From: Neostapfia colusana
Taxonomy: Eukaryota; Streptophyta; Magnoliopsida; Poales; Poaceae
Reading direction: 5' to 3'
Assembly: GCA_030760725.1 (NCBI GenBank)
Contig: JASWHV010000010.1
Span: forward strand, 34,105,760-34,169,759
Length of the DNA: 64,000 nucleotides
Within the stretch, counting starts at the first letter, position 1, and every line of letters begins with the position of its first letter. The notes beneath the pieces are model-generated. The model made no database searches and was not told the origin of the DNA. It was given only the letters and a program-made list of their open reading frames with translations. Both the position numbers and the translations under genes were made by a program. Positions 1 to 10,359 of this stretch are shown piece by piece.

Positions 1-595
1 CCTGAGGCAGGGCTCGCGTGGCGAAGACCTGCCCTTCAGGTTGTGTCGAGGCCGACGGCATGCTGTCGCCAGCCTCATGGTTGCGACGCCTTTCTCGGCG
101 TCGCTCGAGGTACACCCGGGCGTCGTGGCCCAAGTGGCACCGTTCCAGTTCCCTTCGCAGGTCCGTCGACAGGAGCCTGGAGGAGCTGGAATCTGCCGTT
201 AGCCCGTCAACCGTAGGTGTGCGCGTCAGCGACACAGCCGGTTGTCCTGGGCGCCGTCCTCGCCGAAACCGAGGGTTCACGGCGGCGACGACGAGGCGGT
301 CCACCTCGCGGACCCATTGCTGGGTTGCTGAATGGGGCGCATCCCCTGCAGGTGGGTTGCGCTGCAGCGCTCTCGCTGCAGCTAGCGCACCTCCATGGTG
401 TACGCTCAGCGCTGCCGAAGATCTCACACTGGTCGGGGCCTGCATAGCCGGAGTCGGGGTTGCCGGAGTCGGCTGCTGGCTACCAGCTTGTGCCGACACA
501 CTTCGTCCTGAGTGTCTCGACATGTACTCCCCAGTGGTCACGGTTCGCCGTGAACACGGAGGGGGAGAGTTTTCCGCTGAAGGAAGCTTGGTCAT
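1..595 (-). pseudogene. Gag N-terminal region of element E (partial)
   Basis: Reading from a minus-strand ATG at 595, this matches the N-terminal part of B's gag, including the stretch coding for a basic Arg/Glu-rich segment before the capsid domain. Gag would form the virus-like particle that packages element RNA in the cytoplasm. No single frame stays open across the region, so it is a decayed or partial gene. The capsid core, the zinc-knuckle-like motif and the protease lie outside the window on the left. Confidence 0.7.
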
Positions 596-632
596 CTTCG
601 TTGGCGGAAACTCGTCGCGCTAGGAGAAAAGC

Positions 633-651
633 CCCCATTCCTGGCGCGCCA
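633..651 (-). other. Primer binding site of E
   Basis: On the minus strand, two bases after the LTR end, the sequence reads TGGCGCGCCAGG and then a G-rich run. A start of TGG, complementary to the CCA tail of a tRNA, is the mark of a primer binding site. The same site occurs next to the LTRs of A, B and D. I did not identify the tRNA with certainty. Confidence 0.75.
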
Positions 652-653
652 AA

Positions 654-1538
654 TGTCGAAGTGTTCAGTCGACACTTCCCCCGGGCCTGCACTGGGCAGC
701 CCGTGGAGGTTCTTTTTTCGGTGGGGCTAGTCTCTAGCCTAGAGCTTGCGCAGATGGACGAGTTAGTAAGAGCTTGACACGGCGAGTTTTACGTGGTTCA
801 GGCCGCCGGAGCGTAAAACCCTACGTCCACGGCGAGCTATGGAGCTCGCTGTATTGCTTGCTGCTCAGGACCGGAGGCCTGAGCTCGGGGGTGAGTTACA
901 GCTTGAGAGTGTATGGCTGGCGTACGAGTTGCAAAGTGCGAACCCTTGCTATCGACGCCTACCCGAGCCTTTTATAGTCCAAGACTCGGGCGGCTTACAA
1001 GGGGAGCCGGGACCCGACAGGTGGTGGTCCTGGGAAGATTGTCTATTATCTACCGTATCTGCAGTTATGCCGGTAGGTGCCTCTGGTCGAAGGCTTCTGA
1101 GTCTTCATCTTGCCGCCCTGACCATGCCGCATGCTAGTCGTAGTGGTTTATGATGGCACGGGCGGCATGGGATGTCTTGTCGCGGTGTTTATTGTCTGGC
1201 AGGTTCTGACACCGCGCGCCAGTCTATGATGCGACTGGGCGCAACGGCACCTGACAGAGACGTGCTCCGCGTCTGCGCGTCTTGGGAAGACGCGGGCCTT
1301 GAATACCTTGTACGGGCAAGGTATGGGGCGTCTTTACGCCCGCTGCCTATCGCTCGGGGCAGGCAGCGTCGTTCTGCTGCCATGTGGCGGGCCCGGAGCC
1401 CTTCTCAGAGGAGAGAAGGGTCAGTCCCGCGGGGCACGTGGAGCATCCAGACCTCTCCCCGCGGAGGGGGAGGCTCGGCTTCTGTTGGCCACGTGGCGGG
1501 CCCGGAGCTCTCCTCTGAGGAGAGGGAGGTCCGGCCCT
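654..1538 (-). repeat. 5' LTR of E, truncated
   Basis: It starts TGTCGAAGTG on the plus strand and follows B's 1097-bp LTR closely, including the TATA hairpin at 962-990 and the start of the CACGTG-rich repeat block. The match to B stops near 1538, so about 200-300 bp of the outer (U3) end is lost at the junction with the next LTR. Confidence 0.85.
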
Positions 1539-4356
1539 CCAGGCCGCTCTTAACCGTGAGCACGGCTGTCAAGACAGTTTTGACTCTGCAGAGTTTGTAC
1601 CACTGTACCCACAAGTAGTGATTTCATCCCCCGTTGCTGGGTGGACTGAAAGAACCTCCATTATGCCAGTGGCTACGATCCACATTCACACTTCCCAGGT
1701 GTGCAGCCAGGAGATCACTACGAAGCCTTTACAAAGGGATTCCCGACGAGCGTGGGCCCACTGAGGTTTCACCCCTAACAGCATACAAGAGGCTCCAACC
1801 CCGCTGCAGTGGCCCCCTCTTGAGCCTTGCGGTTCATATGGTAGTCCAGCTGACACCTACTCCCCGCACCATCCAACACACCCATACTACGCCGGGGATA
1901 CACCTAATTAATTGGCCAAGCTGCCCCATCTCAGCATGTGGTTGGCACTGTAAAGCCGGGTTACATGCTCCATGAACCGGTCCTTAGGATCCAGGCAAGT
2001 ACTAAACACAAACCCAAGTCTCATGCACCCAGCACACAACCAAAACATCCAACTTGCCTTGATCCCTACCTCTACAAAACTCCCAATAGCTCATTCAAGA
2101 TTATGGTCTAATAAACTGATGATCTCATGTCCCAAATATCCCATTCTAAGCATGGCTAAGCATATGCATGTAAATAAATGACATGACAAAATGAATCCCA
2201 ACCCAAGCTATAAGGAAACAAGTTAATGCAATTCTAGGGCAACTTTCCTAGCATGGGTTTCATATTTCATTTGACAATGCAAATAATTCTATCTACACAT
2301 CCTAGCATAGGATCAAAGTGGTCAAGGACACTTGCCTCCTTCTTGCTGCTCTTGAAATGGGTAGTCCTGATCTTGGAAAGGGATAACTTGCTCTTGAACA
2401 GGTTCTACTTCATAACATCACACATAGAAAAAGAAAAACAACAATCATAAGACATAGTTCACACTTCTTAATTCATACAAACCACACATTCACATTTATA
2501 AAAGTTCTTTACCATTATATGTGTTGTGGTTACTTTATGTGTGTTGAGTTGTGGCTTGCATGCACTTTTAACCATGTGTATATGATTCCTACTTTTATGT
2601 CCACATTTATACTTACATACTATTTATATGGGTTTCCAATAAATTTCTTATATTCAACTACTACACCTTTTCACTACCAAGTATGTATGAAAAGTATTTT
2701 TCTTCTCCATATGTGCCTTCAGAATTTCTACCAACCCTAAACTGAATTCTTTGGATTTTAGAAACTCCATTTATCATTTACTAGTTGCTATATTTTCAGA
2801 TTTATATTCCTATGCATAATTGTGTATTTTATTATGAAATTAGTAATACACATCATCTAAACAGTATAGGTTCTGGTCCTAAATGATTTAATAACATATT
2901 TTGACCTTGGCTTCTGATGTAGACTATTTCATAATTATTTTCCCTATTTTTCTATGACTATTCTTTACTTAAAAATGTGTCCCTAAATGTGAATAATAAA
3001 TTAAACAGATTCAATTCTGTCCAAAATATGTTTTTATCTCACTCCAAAATTTTCTAAACACTGAGAAAGTCTTTAACTTAATTTTGACAATATGTTTGTC
3101 CCACTTTTTAATTTTTAAACACTAGTTACATATCCAATTTTCTAAATTAAATACTAAACAGGGTTAAAAAGTAAACTCACCCCATTACAGGGTCTATAAT
3201 ATTATTTTCAGAATTTCCAGGGGTCTAGCTACACTTATCAGAGGTGTTTTTCCTAATTTTTATTAAGTCCAGGGGCTAAAACTGATTTTTAAATGAATTT
3301 ACATGATTTTCTGGAGTTCCAGGAGCTAGATCTGAAGTTTCCGGGGCTAGCTCTCAATTCCAGAGAACCCCAGGGGGTAGCACGTAAGAATTCCAGTCTT
3401 TATAATGCGGGGCTGACGTGGACCGTCCGATTTTAAACCGACGGCTGAGATTATAACATCGAACCGGTACGCGGGGATTTAAACCCTACCGTGCGATTTA
3501 AAATAAACGGCGCACAAGCGGCCACGTCGCTCTGATCGAGCGCGGGCGGCGTTGCCGGCGGCGCACGGCGGCGGGAAGCGGCGATCTCGCCGGAAAGTTT
3601 CGGATCCTCGAGAATTCTGCCTAAAACTGTGATCTTATGGCATAGATCGGTAGAGGGGAGGTCAGGGATCTCACCTCGGGGGTTTTCTCGAGCTCGGGGG
3701 TCCTGGAAAGTGATCGGCGGCGAGGTCCGAGGCAAAACCACGGCGAAGCTCGTTGGCGCTGGATTTACACCGTAACTCTCCGAGTTTTCTGCACCTGCAA
3801 AGTTCCCCGGAGGCGGTGGATCAAGACCAGCGAGTTAGATCAGAGTTTCCGAGCTTAGATCGGCCAGAATTCACCGGCGAAGTCTCGGTGCTTACCGGAG
3901 TAAAAATCGGCGATCGCGTGGGAAAAACTGATCGGGGCTGGGGTTTTTATAGCCGGGGAAGGGCGGTGGGTCAGTTGTGATCGAGTTGGATTCTTCTGGG
4001 ACCGGAATTCGGGCTGAGGAACGGGTTTTCCGATCGGTTAAGATCGCGCGCGCGGGAGAGAGTCCGGGGTCGCGGGGTTGGGGATGACAGGTGGGTCCCA
4101 CCTGTCTGTGTGAGAGAGCGCGGGCGCGCGCGGGGGCGGGCTGGCGCGGGGAAAGCTGGGCCGGCTGGCGGGTTTCGGCCCACTGGCCGGTTTTTTCCCG
4201 TTTCTATTTTTCTTTTTCCATTTCTTTTCTGTTTTGAGTCTAATTTGAATTCCAGTTTGAATTTGAATTTTTGCAAAACATGCAACACGTCCAAAAATTT
4301 TTAAATTCCCCTCTGAACATGGTTTTGGGTTTTGAATCAAAATTTGGGGTGTTACA
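1539..4356 (-). repeat. LTR N: Tekay/Del-type LTR, lacking its 3' terminus
   Basis: On the minus strand it begins TGTAACACCCC at 4356, a typical start for this LTR class. The order of parts agrees with the M and X LTRs: AT-rich start, GC-rich block with a GGTGGGTCCCACC palindrome (4086-4106), a second AT-rich stretch, then a 3' part with matches to X1. The last few hundred bases before the LTR end, including the conserved terminal hairpin, are absent at the junction with E. No internal region is attached, so it is a solo LTR or fragment. It lies in the copia element, which resumes at 4357. I see no genes in it; the GC-rich ORFs at 3450-4300 are LTR sequence. Confidence 0.7.
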
Positions 4357-4659
4357 CAAATTCTTTGGATTGTTCAAACACTTAAGGACTATGGGGTTAA
4401 TCTAGATAGTGTTCCACTGTTTTGTGATAACACTAGTGCCATTTGCATTGCTAAAAACCCCATGCAACATTCGAGAACTAAGCACATTGACATTAGGTAT
4501 CACTTTCTCCGTGATAATGTCGAAAAAGGGAACATTGTGCTTCACCACGTAGATACCGAACAACAATTGGCTGACATTTTTACAAAACCTTTGGATTTCA
4601 CTCATTTTTGTTACATTCGTAGTGAAATAGGGGTTATGCATCCTCATGTCTTAAATTGA
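4357..4659 (+). pseudogene. Copia pol C-terminus: RNase H (5' truncated)
   Basis: The plus-strand frame reads through to a TAA-type stop at 4659 and carries the C-terminal copia RNase H signature: CDNTSAICIAKNP, the block HSRTKHIDIRYHFLRD, then VEKGNIVL and LADIFTKPLD. In an intact element this domain degrades the RNA strand of the RNA/DNA hybrid during reverse transcription. All upstream domains (gag, protease, integrase, RT) are missing, cut off by LTR N, so the piece cannot act alone. Confidence 0.9.
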
Positions 4660-5445
4660 GGGAGAATTTTGAAACTTGGGAAGTCTATGTGTGAATCTGA
4701 AATTAAAATAATATAAGAATAGTATTTCATGCATATATGACTTTGTGATTTCTTTTTTCATGCTGAAAGTTCTTACTACATTACTCGTGTTATACATTTT
4801 GTAGTTTTTACCATGTCTAGTAATTGGAATAATTACTTACACTAAATCTGGTCATGGTCGAACTTTCTTGTTGTTTTGAACTTGTTGCATGCTCACAAGT
4901 GCTTTTAATCATAAAGAATTAATCAAGTAATCAACTCACATGTTGAGTTTTTATGTTCAAATAAAAAATGAGAAAAGATCAAGAGAATATGCATGCATCG
5001 CACTTCTTCTTTTGAGATGGCTTATCATTGCACTTAGATATGAACTTGAAAGGAGTTGTGTATGACTAAAACCATGTCCTTAAGCTTCTGACTGTCAAAT
5101 GACATTGGCTTGGCTTGGTTGGTTAGAATAAAGCTGATGCTGCATATAATCTCTTGCAAATGTCATAAGAATTAAAATTTGTGCTTTAAATGATAAATAA
5201 AATGCAGCAACAAGTGTAGTGCTTTCAGGTCTTGAAATAGTTAAGTTTATGAGATCATGACTTGTTTAAATTGAAAATTACACTTGATCTCTAGCATGGC
5301 TTACACTACTTTATGTATCTCATTGATGTGATAGTGTAAGTTACTTGATAGTATGATTTGGATCAGCTTTGTTTTATATGTATATGTTATAATGTGCTCA
5401 TAACAAATTAAAAGTTCTCTTTTGTACCTTGCTGAATACATTGTC
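4660..5445 (+). other. Non-coding 3' internal region of G
   Basis: AT-rich sequence between the pol stop and the first polypurine tract. No env-like ORF of meaningful length can be seen. Nothing else recognised. Confidence 0.5.
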
Positions 5446-5656
5446 AAAGGGGGAGAAATTGATCACACATTGCACACATTCATAAGTGTTTTGGCACGAT
5501 TCTTCTCAGGAGGAGAATTTTTTGTATTTTTTGTTTTTCTTCTCAATTTATTTCTGATTTACAAAGGGGGAGAAATTGTTTTCAAAACTTTTCATGTGAA
5601 TAAGCCAATGTTCGGATTTTAAGTGGTGTTGCCAATGCATTCACCAAGGGAGAGAT
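5446..5656 (+). promoter_or_regulatory. Multiple polypurine tracts of the Sirevirus element
   Basis: AAAGGGGGAGAAATTG occurs at about 5446 and again at about 5563, with degenerate forms AGGAGGAGAATTTT near 5507 and CAAGGGAGAGATTG just before the LTR start. The last one abuts the LTR and would prime plus-strand DNA synthesis. The upstream repeats are the multiplied tract known from Sireviruses. Confidence 0.75.
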
Positions 5657-5734
5657 TGTGAGACCTATGTGTGCTGAATACATTGGCTTTGACGATAAAA
5701 GTTTTGAATACTACCAAAACACCTTTTTAACAAG

Positions 5735-6010
5735 GTCCGACTCTAGGTCCGAGCTCCTGCAAGGTCCGACGATAGGTCCGACTTGTTTTGGGTAGCTACG
5801 GCAAGGTCCGACGTAAGGTCCGACTTGCTTTGTCTAGATCTGACTTATTTTGGCTAGGTCCAACTTGTTTTTGCTAGCTCCGGTGCTAGGTCCGACTAGC
5901 TTTGGTAAGTTCCGTTCTAGGTCCGACTAAGCTTTAGTAAGCTCCGGCGCTGGGTCCGACTAGCTTTGGTAAGCTCCGGTTCAAGGTCCGGTTAGCTTTG
6001 GTAAGGATCG
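5735..6010 (+). repeat. Short tandem repeats around AGGTCCGAC in the G LTR
   Basis: The core GGTCCGAC or a one-base variant occurs about a dozen times, mostly in pairs. It alternates with GCTAGCTTTGGTAAG in the second half, giving units of roughly 35 bp. The block lies in U3, upstream of the TATA box, where repeated enhancer-like units are common in plant LTRs. Confidence 0.7.
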
Positions 6011-6793
6011 GAGCTTGATTGTAATGGTTCTGCTTTTAACGTGCAATGTTTCGAACTTGCTTTACTCTTATGGAAAGTTTGCTTAGTATTATTTTATTAA
6101 GTTTTTGGTTTGTTTTGGTGGTTATGGCTGATATCATTTTGCTATGGTTTATAACATGCTTATGTGAGGTGCTCACGTAAGATGTTGTAGTTTTGGAACT
6201 AACGAGAGTCAAGTCGAGGACTTGTGCTCTGAAGTATTGGTTGTTTATTCATGTGCAGGTGTTGCTTGAGTTCAATACATGGCTGGTGACGGGATCCATT
6301 GAACTAGTCTTAGGGAGAAGATGAGGTTCAACAACCAAGTTCGGGAGGAATTGTGGTTGAGTTGATCGGGAGGTTGTGCATTATGTTTGAATCAATAACA
6401 ATGCATATGAAGGTATCTTGGACGTCGTTGGAAGATGTTTGCACGTGTGCAAGGAGTGCATGGACGTGGCTGCATGGTTCCAATGCGTGATGAAGAGATG
6501 TGGACGTAAAGAATTGGTCGGAAAGGTCCAACCGACTAGGTTATGGACTCAGGCTGCGGCTGAGTCGTGTTTGACTCAAATATGGAAAGTTTTGAGTTGG
6601 TTATGATAGGATTTCGTGTGGGTCACGAATTTGAGTTATTTTAGGATTGTGGTATACGTTCCTAAGGTGTTTGGAAGTCTTAAGATTGCTTCTATCTGCG
6701 TATAGAAGAGTCCTAAGCAGTATTGGAAAGTTACAGTTTGAATCCTAGTAGGAGTAGGAGTCCTAGTTTGAGTTGAGTTTGCCTTCAGGCGGG

Positions 6794-6867
6794 TTATATA
6801 AGCAAGGGAGGCCAGAGCTCATGGTGCACGACTTTGGTGCTGTTCCTATTGTGTTTTTATAAATAAA
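6794..6867 (+). promoter_or_regulatory. Core promoter and polyadenylation signal of the G LTR
   Basis: TTATATAAG lies at 6794-6802 and AATAAA at 6862-6867. The spacing places the transcription start and the poly(A) signal in an R region, as expected for an LTR. Position and motif only; no expression evidence. Confidence 0.5.
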
Positions 6868-7382
6868 ATTCGTATTCTAAAGGAACTTTTGTGCCTTGTT
6901 CGTCCGACTTGTTTCAGACAAGTTTTTCTCGTCGAGTTTCTGTTCAGCACTACCTTGCTTCGGTGGTTTTATCATAACTCGAGTTTTACAGATTCAATTG
7001 ATGTGATTCTTTTTGGGTTGTCTTCACAACTTGATTATCTATAATCTGTGAAAATTTCACGGTCATTGAATTTGTGGTTTCTGATCTACATGAGTTTCTT
7101 TGCAGTATTCCAGAACTGTTTTTCTCACGTAGGACAGATTGACCTTTGTTCGATCTTTCAATCGTAACTTGAGTTTCTCTCAACGGATTTTCATGATTAT
7201 TGTTGTGACGTCTTCGTGACTTGATTCTCTACAATCTATACTAGTTTTTTCACAGTTGAACACGTTTAGATTAGTCGCACACACGGTTTCTTTAACAGAT
7301 CGGTTTTCTACTGAGGGGTGTTTTGTTGCTTCAGCTGAAAAGTTTTTATCTACCATTCACCCCCCCCTATGGTAGCTTTACA

Positions 7383-8478
7383 CGTGTACTTCTATCCTAC
7401 ACATGTTAACCTGGGTGTCGAGGCATACCTCACCGTCTGATGCAGATGCTGAAAGGATAGAGAAGTCGGCATTACAAGGGTTTGCCGTAGTGAGACTTAA
7501 TCCCAGTCGGTGGGACCGGTTCGACATTTGGGTGTCGTGTGAAAGGTTACCACGTACAACGTCAGTGATGGTTGCTGTGTGCAACGTCGAGTACAGGTGT
7601 ACGTGTTGTGTCAGCCGGGTGTTTTTGATTGCAATCACCGTCGCTCGTGGTAGTGAGCATACTTGTACACTGAGTCGTGACGTAGTAATAGACTGGGAAA
7701 ACCTTAATAATGCTTCGTGAGTAATCCTCATAATGGAGATGAGGGATGATCAATACTTTCACTAAATTTATTTTCCACCTTGGTGTCTAGGCAAAGCGTT
7801 TCTTGTTTTATTGTGGAGTCTCGACGTTGTTGGCGCAAGGTCTGTATGGGTCTAGGGTAGCTCACTAAAGTTACTTTCACCTCGGGCAAGTGACATTGAG
7901 ATGAAGTGTTTCTTGTTTTATTGTGGAGTCTCGATGTGAATTGCGTGAGAACTATAAAAGTTTCTTAAAACATGAAGTAAGGATTCTCCTTTAGCTCAAG
8001 TTCATCCTTTGTGCAAACTGCTATATTCAGCCCTCTGTTTTCAGCATGTAGAGTTTCATGACTAGGGTGACGGTTAAGTCTTGCTGAGCTTCGTGCTCAT
8101 GGATACTGCATAAGTTGTTTTGCAGGTAATAACTGTACGCTGATATGTACGGGTGTTCAATGAGACTCGGAACTCTCCGAGTGGTGAACTCATGGCAACC
8201 CCTGATGCTGCTATTGTGATAGTGTTGCTAGCGAGAAGGGTCCGCGGGCTGGACACCTTCTCTGTTGCTTAGCATAGGTATGAGACGTGAGTTGTAATAG
8301 TCTTATGCTGTAGATTATTTTGAGAAGTATTTGTAAAATTTACACTTTTTAATCTTCCTCTTGGTTTATGTAATATGATGCTTTATTATGTGTGCTGTTG
8401 GGTGCCGCATCGCACGGCACCACCCAATGCGATTCCCGGGCGAGCGGCCGGCCCTGTGATCGGGACCGGGCCCTCACA
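7383..8478 (+). repeat. LTR X2: 3' part of a Tekay-type LTR
   Basis: It matches the last kilobase of X1 (about 49330-50339): the shared block TTAACCTGGGTG, the segment around GACCGGTTCG, the TTTCTTGTTTTATTGTGGA repeats, and the terminal hairpin. It ends GGGCCCTCACA. The 5' part of this LTR is not seen; the copia element G adjoins it on the left. It is followed at 8479 by M's 3' LTR fragment, so the X2 element probably inserted there. Confidence 0.7.
8401..8421 (+). other. Conserved terminal hairpin of the Tekay-type LTR (X2)
   Basis: Arms GGTGCCG and CGGCACC flank a 7-base loop, about 57 bp before the LTR end. The same structure occurs in X1 (50273-50293), X3 (56074-56094) and, with changed but still pairing arms, in M (31327-31347, opposite strand). 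Confidence 0.8.
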
Positions 8479-10359
8479 TTTTCATGGAGCAAACCATGAA
8501 TTTATGAAAACTTGTTTTTTAGAGGGTTCTAATGGAGTTGGTTTCACTTAATTTGAAGGTCCCTAGCTAAATATATGAGCTAAACAATTTCAGTGAATTT
8601 CTGAAAATTTTTCTCGACATTTTCCATTTTCCTTGGAACAGTTTTATTAATCACACCATTAGGTGGAACAAATGAGCTCGAATGGATTTGAAATTTTTAT
8701 GGTAGCTATATGATATTATGGTGAACATCCTGGTCGAATTTCAGAATTTTCCTCCAAAGGATTCTCCAGTTAAAATTCTAAACAGTTTGAATTTTGAAGA
8801 ATTAATTCTGGATAAATAAGGATTTTCATACAGTGAAACATGATTGGTTGGAAAGTACTCAGAGCTGAATACAACAAAATTTGGTTCACTCGATTTGGAT
8901 TTTCCTAGCCAAAGTTATGTGAGTTTGAAGTTGAACTAAATCTGAAAATCGGGGAAAAGTTTAAACTTCTGCCGGTGGGTCCCACGATGCGGATCTTCTT
9001 CAACCTCGCGCCAACAGAGTCCCCCGGCGGCGCCCTCCGGTGAGTCTCGCCGGAACCGGGCTCCCAGCCACCCCTTGGCCCGAAACTCGCTGCCTCCCTG
9101 TTTTCTGACCTCGTGAACTCATCTGTGGCTCGCCGACCGCCGGCGATCACCGGAAACACGTGTGCACCGGTGACAGCGGAACCTAGTGTTCCAAAGAGGT
9201 CGGTCTCGCACCACATGGCACCAAATCGATCGTTAATTGCTCAGAGAGCATAGTGGAGCACGAGGAACATGAAACAAGACCTTGTGGAAGATCGAAACGC
9301 CGGCAACCATACTCTTGACGGTGAGCCGATGTACTTTGCAACGGCGGCGAGGAAAACAGCCATATCACGGCCGATCCTCAATGGTTTTCCTTGCTTCTTC
9401 CTCGAGCGTGTGTGCTAGCATGTGTAGAATCTACTGGCCAACAGGCTCGACTAACAAGAGTGCGTGGAGTCCAAATTTCAGTCTAAGGTGAGCTCGGCCC
9501 ATATGAACTAGCTTTTGGTATATTTGGAAATTCTTGACCTATGGTTGATCATATGCCTAATGGCTTTCGGCTACACCTTTTACATGCAGTGACACACCTT
9601 TCTTGTGTAGAGAAGTGGATGCGAGGGTGGCTGTGCCGAGCTGTCCGCGGGAGCACCGAATGGCGGCAACGCTCGGATTGCCGGAAAAACGCTCGGTTAG
9701 CTCGAGGGAGATCGGTCACGGGACAACAATACGTCGAGGATGTTGCTCATAAACCCACGGCGCCTTTTTGCTACTGGGAAGGCTCTGTTCGCGAGTGATC
9801 GGCCTGCTCACGAGCGGAACCGAGAGGGCGGCATGCTTTCGGTTGAGCTCGGTGTGAGAGAGGGTGAACTCGCTGTGGACTCGGGTTGTGAGCAAACGGA
9901 GCACGTCGAGGAGGGATACGGCATCGAGAAGCTGGTCTCCAGCGTGGGGAAACGCAGCAGGAGCTGGCGCCGAAACAGAGTGCTCTGTTCTTCAGTCGGT
10001 TAAATTGCTAGTGAAGCTGACAGGTGGGACCCACTTCCATTTTAACCTCTGAAATTAACTTCCTCCCACTGCTCTAAACAGTAGTCCCTCTAATACCCTT
10101 TGGGATTTGAATTATCTACCAAATGCCCATTTGAACTTGATAGAATTCAAATTGTGAAGTGTTTGAATATATTTTCAGCACATATGCAGTTTGTAATTCA
10201 TTGAATTTGAATTTGCTAAAATTAGCTCATGTCAAGATCAACTCCAAATGGAGTGAAAATTGGTGTATGAGCTCACAAAAATGTGCTGAGTGTGAATATG
10301 CCTCCCACTTTTGAATTCATGGGATAAAATGAGTTTGAATTTGAATTTGATTTCAAACT
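8479..10359 (-). repeat. 3' LTR fragment of M
   Basis: Nearly the same sequence occurs at 53082-54955 in M's 5' LTR, with a few small indels. The shared region includes the GTGGGTCCCAC sites at 8975-8985 and 10024-10034. It is cut on the left by LTR X2 and on the right by a deletion that joins it directly to pol. ORFs here (8905-10052) are LTR shadows. No gene. Confidence 0.85.

Larger units (their letters stand above)
1..1538 (-). mobile_element. Element E: 5' end of a Ty3/gypsy Tat-type retrotransposon, cut by the window edge
   Basis: The stretch matches, base for base with few changes, the 5' end of element B at 42100-43780: gag N-terminus on the minus strand, a primer binding site, then an LTR. 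The rest of gag and all of pol would lie left of the window. The LTR breaks off at about 1538, where the sequence changes to a Tekay-type LTR, so the outer LTR end with its GGTACCGACA terminus is missing. Close similarity to B suggests the two belong to one recently active subfamily (inference from eye comparison). Confidence 0.85.
4357..7382 (+). mobile_element. Element G: 3' end of a Sirevirus-type Ty1/copia retrotransposon
   Basis: It consists of the last part of pol (RNase H), a 1-kb non-coding stretch, a series of repeated polypurine tracts and a 3' LTR. Repeated polypurine tracts before the 3' LTR are a known mark of plant Sireviruses. The left part was separated by LTR N at 4356. The right edge is followed directly by the Tekay-type LTR X2, into which G appears inserted. 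Its 5' end is not in the window. Confidence 0.75.
5657..7382 (+). repeat. 3' LTR of G
   Basis: It starts TGTGAGACCT directly after a polypurine tract and ends TAGCTTTACA, giving TG...CA ends and 1726 bp. It carries a TATA box (6794-6802), a polyadenylation signal (6862-6867) and a block of short degenerate repeats. The flanking base run at 7383 (CGTGT) would be the target duplication, but the left partner is not in the window. Confidence 0.75.

Noticed and set aside
641..651. GGCGCGCC (AscI site) repeated next to four LTRs, suggesting cloning vector junctions
   Set aside because: It is part of the natural primer binding site TGGCGCGCCAGG at the correct distance from each LTR.
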